The position numbers and the translations under genes are program-made. From Pelagibacterium halotolerans B2 (GTDB lineage: Bacteria > Pseudomonadota > Alphaproteobacteria > Rhizobiales > Devosiaceae), in the NCBI RefSeq assembly GCF_000230555.1, contig NC_016078.1, positions 3,619,001 to 3,683,000 of the forward strand: 64,000 nucleotides of DNA. Direction: 5' to 3'. Under the pieces are notes generated by a model. It did no database searches, was not told the DNA's origin, and was given only the letters and a program-made list of their open reading frames with translations. Below are positions 61,940 through 64,000 of this stretch, piece after piece (the first letter of the stretch is position 1; every line of letters begins with the position of its first letter).

Positions 61940-62476
61940 TCAGCGCGGCGCGAGCACCATGACCATCTGGCGCCCTTCGGCGCGTGGGTTGGATTCGACC
62001 TTGGTGATCTCCTCGAACTGGTCCTTGACCTTGTGGAGCAATTCGAGCCCGATGTTCTGGTGCGCCATTTCACGCCCGCGAAACCGCATGGTGACCTTCA
62101 CCTTGTCGCCTTCGCCGATGAACTTTTCCAGTGCGCGCATCTTCACGTCATAGTCATGGGTGTCGATATTGGGTCGGAGTTTGATCTCCTTGACCTCGAT
62201 CACCTTTTGCTTCTTGCGGGCCTCGGCGGCCTTCTTCTGGGCGGCATATTTGAATTTGCCCAGATCGAGGATCTTGCACACCGGCGGTGTCGAATTGGGC
62301 GCAATCTCGACCAGGTCCATCCCCGCGTCCATCGCCATGGCGATGGCTTCGCTCGTCCGCACGACACCGATATTGGTGCCTTCGGCGTTGATAAGCTGGA
62401 CTTCGGGGACGTTGATTTCATTGTTGGAGCGCGGCCCGTCTTTTTGGGGCTGCACGGGTCTCATCGGACGACGAAT
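61940..62476 (-). CDS. infC: Translation initiation factor IF-3, AUU start
   Basis: A protein of about 178 residues with the IF-3 N-domain ([20 protein letters not shown]) and C-domain ([19 protein letters not shown]). It binds the 30S subunit and proofreads the start codon. The best start is ATT at 62474-62476 (giving [14 protein letters not shown]), nine bases after AAGGA; a GTG at 62515 and an ATG at 62464 are weaker. A rare AUU start is the known basis of infC self-control, because IF-3 rejects it. In many genomes rpmI and rplT follow infC; here a terminator and a receptor gene follow instead. Confidence 0.92.
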   Translation of the reverse strand: MRRPMRPVQPQKDGPRSNNEINVPEVQLINAEGTNIGVVRTSEAIAMAMDAGMDLVEIAPNSTPPVCKILDLGKFKYAAQKKAAEARKKQKVIEVKEIKLRPNIDTHDYDVKMRALEKFIGEGDKVKVTMRFRGREMAHQNIGLELLHKVKDQFEEITKVESNPRAEGRQMVMVLAPR

Positions 62477-62699
62477 GGCAGAATTTCCTTTCAGCGGTTT
62501 CCCATAGCTGCGCACACCTGCTCGCAGGCCGGCACAACGCGCCTAAAATCTTGGCAAACGGGCACAAAGTCAACAGGCAAAGCTGTATCGATTGCCCGAG
62601 GCGTGCCCCCGGTTGCATGGGGGTCGCGCAGGCAGCGGCCTTGCGGTCCCGCGGCTCAGCGGCTACACCCCCGATATGGTGTCCGAGCCGGAAAATGCA

Positions 62700-63464
62700 A
62701 TGATCGACAAAACCGCGACACTGGCTGTGGGCCAGGGCGGGCAAACCCGCGAGATTGCCATGCTGCTCCGGGCAGGCAAGGCGCCCGGGCTGTTCTGGCT
62801 CGGCGGATTCCGGTCGGACATGCTGGGCTCCAAGGCCCGTGCCCTCGACGAATTCGGTGCCGAAAATGGGCTTGCCGTGACCCGGTTCGATTATTCCGGC
62901 CACGGCCAGTCCGGCGGCGCGTTCCTCAAAGGTACGATTTCGCGCTGGCTTGAAGAGGCATTGGCCGTATTCGAGACCACAAAGGGCCCCCAGATCGTTG
63001 TCGGCTCGTCAATGGGTGGCTGGCTCGCGCTCCTGCTCAACCGCGCCTTGCGCCAGCGCGGCGAGGACCGGGTGCGGGCCATGGTGCTGATCGCCCCGGC
63101 GGCCGACATGACACGCGATTTGATGCGAGAGACCTTCACGGACGCCGAATTGCTCGACCTTTGGGAAAAGGGCAGGGTGGAACAGCCCTCGGACTATTCC
63201 GATGAACCCTATGTCCTCACCCGTGCCTTGATCGAAGATGGAGAAAACCATCTCCTGTTCGGAGCCCCCATCCGCACCCATTGTCCCGTCGCCATCCTGC
63301 AGGGCGGCCATGATACCGACGTGCCCCCCGCCCACGCCCTCAAGCTGGTCAGCCACCTCGTTTCCGATCCGGTCACCTTCACCCTCATCCCGGATGGCGA
63401 TCATCGCCTGTCGCGCGACAGCGACCTCGACCTGCTGCGCCAGACCGTCCAGCGGTTGCTCTAG
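62700..63464 (+). CDS. Alpha/beta hydrolase
   Basis: A 254-residue serine hydrolase. The nucleophile elbow is VGSSMGGW (Ser about 100), the acid is probably Asp in GGHDTDVPP and the base is His in PDGDHRLSR. An oxyanion segment FWLGGFRSDM is near the N-terminus. It resembles the ABHD10/carboxylesterase group, with possible thioesterase or depalmitoylase activity. The ATG at 62700 (MIDKT) is preferred to 62676 because CCGGAA lies upstream. It diverges from infC and its stop overlaps the LysR stop in a shared CTAG. Confidence 0.85.
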   Translation: MIDKTATLAVGQGGQTREIAMLLRAGKAPGLFWLGGFRSDMLGSKARALDEFGAENGLAVTRFDYSGHGQSGGAFLKGTISRWLEEALAVFETTKGPQIVVGSSMGGWLALLLNRALRQRGEDRVRAMVLIAPAADMTRDLMRETFTDAELLDLWEKGRVEQPSDYSDEPYVLTRALIEDGENHLLFGAPIRTHCPVAILQGGHDTDVPPAHALKLVSHLVSDPVTFTLIPDGDHRLSRDSDLDLLRQTVQRLL

Positions 63465-64000
63465 GCGTCCAGCCGGTCCTCGATGATGGTCCCCAGCGCT
63501 GCGGCCTCGCGGGCCACTTCGCGCGCGAAATCGCGCACCATCGCGCGCTCGAACGCCGATTTCGAGAGCGCCACGATGGCGATGTCGCGATGCAGCGGTG
63601 TGAAGTCGCGCGGCGCGATCTCGACAAGTTCGCCCCGCGCGATCTCCTGGCGCACCGTTGAGCGCACGAAAAAGCCCAGCCCCTCTCCGGCCAGCGCCAA
63701 CCGCCGGGCCGGCCCGGTGGGAATTTCAACACTTGTCTGCGCGCGCCGTACCAATGCGGTGGCCCCTTCGGGGTCCCCCTGCCACCAGCGCAGCGATATT
63801 ACCCGCGGCGCCACGTCCAGCACGTCGGCCAGTCTTGGGTTGGCAGGCAGCTTTGCCGCCAGATGCGGCGCCAGCACCAACGGTACGGGCTCGCGCATCA
63901 CGACGATGGGATAGATTTCGGGCACCAGCGGATCGAGATTGGGCCAGGCGATGATCCCAAGTTCGGCCACCCGGTCGTGCAGCATGGCGGTCACGTGATT
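63461..64000 (-). CDS. LysR-family regulator, C-terminal part (5' end outside window)
   Basis: About 179 residues of a LysR effector-binding domain: DRVAELGIIAWPNLDPLVPE, VPLVLAPHLAAKL and LALAGEGLGFFVRSTVRQEI, the last being the family's G-x-G hinge segment. The DNA-binding N-terminus lies beyond base 64000. It converges with the hydrolase gene. Targets are unknown. Confidence 0.85.
   Translation of the reverse strand, partial: NHVTAMLHDRVAELGIIAWPNLDPLVPEIYPIVVMREPVPLVLAPHLAAKLPANPRLADVLDVAPRVISLRWWQGDPEGATALVRRAQTSVEIPTGPARRLALAGEGLGFFVRSTVRQEIARGELVEIAPRDFTPLHRDIAIVALSKSAFERAMVRDFAREVAREAAALGTIIEDRLDA

Overview
The window reads as chromosome of a halotolerant alphaproteobacterium of the order Hyphomicrobiales (Rhizobiales). 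A Devosiaceae-type organism such as Pelagibacterium or Devosia is my best guess; this is inference from gene content, high GC, the complete ectoine/hydroxyectoine operon and a GAGCGTGTCC-type extragenic repeat, without any database search. No tRNA, rRNA or CRISPR array was seen.

Layout. (1) 1-8261, minus strand: an operon with a 3-hydroxyisobutyrate-dehydrogenase-like enzyme, a branched-chain-amino-acid-type ABC importer (binding protein, LivG, LivF, LivH, LivM), a DUF606 membrane protein, an M24 'pita-bread' hydrolase with an altered metal site, and the start of a TPP-dependent E1 alpha gene. A divergent LacI regulator (8595-9626) and its palindromes lie upstream. (2) 10334-21565, minus strand: a peptide-type ABC importer operon (DppA, B, C, D, F) interleaved with a creatinase-like M24 protein, an AstE/AspA-type M14 deacylase, a metal amidohydrolase and LrgAB, with a GntR regulator first. 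(3) 21788-25100, plus strand: an aldo/keto reductase, a DUF885-like metalloprotein and an HD-GYP response regulator. (4) 25677-35241, plus strand: a tightly overlapped chemotaxis operon, STAS-cheY-cheA-cheW-mcp-cheW-cheR-cheB, ending in an unusual 571-residue soluble protein with two receptor-tip-like hairpins. (5) 35423-42670, plus strand: LacI regulator, sugar-type ABC importer, a GH63/MGH1-like glycoside hydrolase and a PIG-L deacetylase. (6) 42879-43925: a complete IS481-family insertion sequence with a 6-bp target duplication. (7) 43927-49669: a divergent MarR regulator and ectABCD-ask. (8) 49737-64000: RluA-type pseudouridine synthase, a broken lytic transglycosylase gene, tamA-tamB, three small or medium membrane proteins, an MCP with a CheR-docking-like tail, infC with an AUU start, an alpha/beta hydrolase and part of a LysR regulator.

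How the parts work together. Three ABC importers, each with its own regulator and private catabolic enzymes, suggest an opportunistic scavenger of amino acids or acyl amino acids, small peptides or amides, and glycosides. Regions 5 and 7 together look like an osmolyte island: probable uptake and hydrolysis of a glycoside, possibly of the glucosylglycerate type, next to ectoine and hydroxyectoine synthesis. Chemotaxis and c-di-GMP turnover sit between the catabolic blocks.

Three structural patterns run across the window. A roughly 106-bp repeat bounded by CTAG occurs in at least five full copies, two of them identical as far as I can read, and its ends coincide with the TAG stop codons of flanking genes. 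The IS481 element sits exactly in the CTAG end of one such copy. Each of the three binding-protein genes is followed within about 5-12 nt by a perfect GC-rich hairpin.
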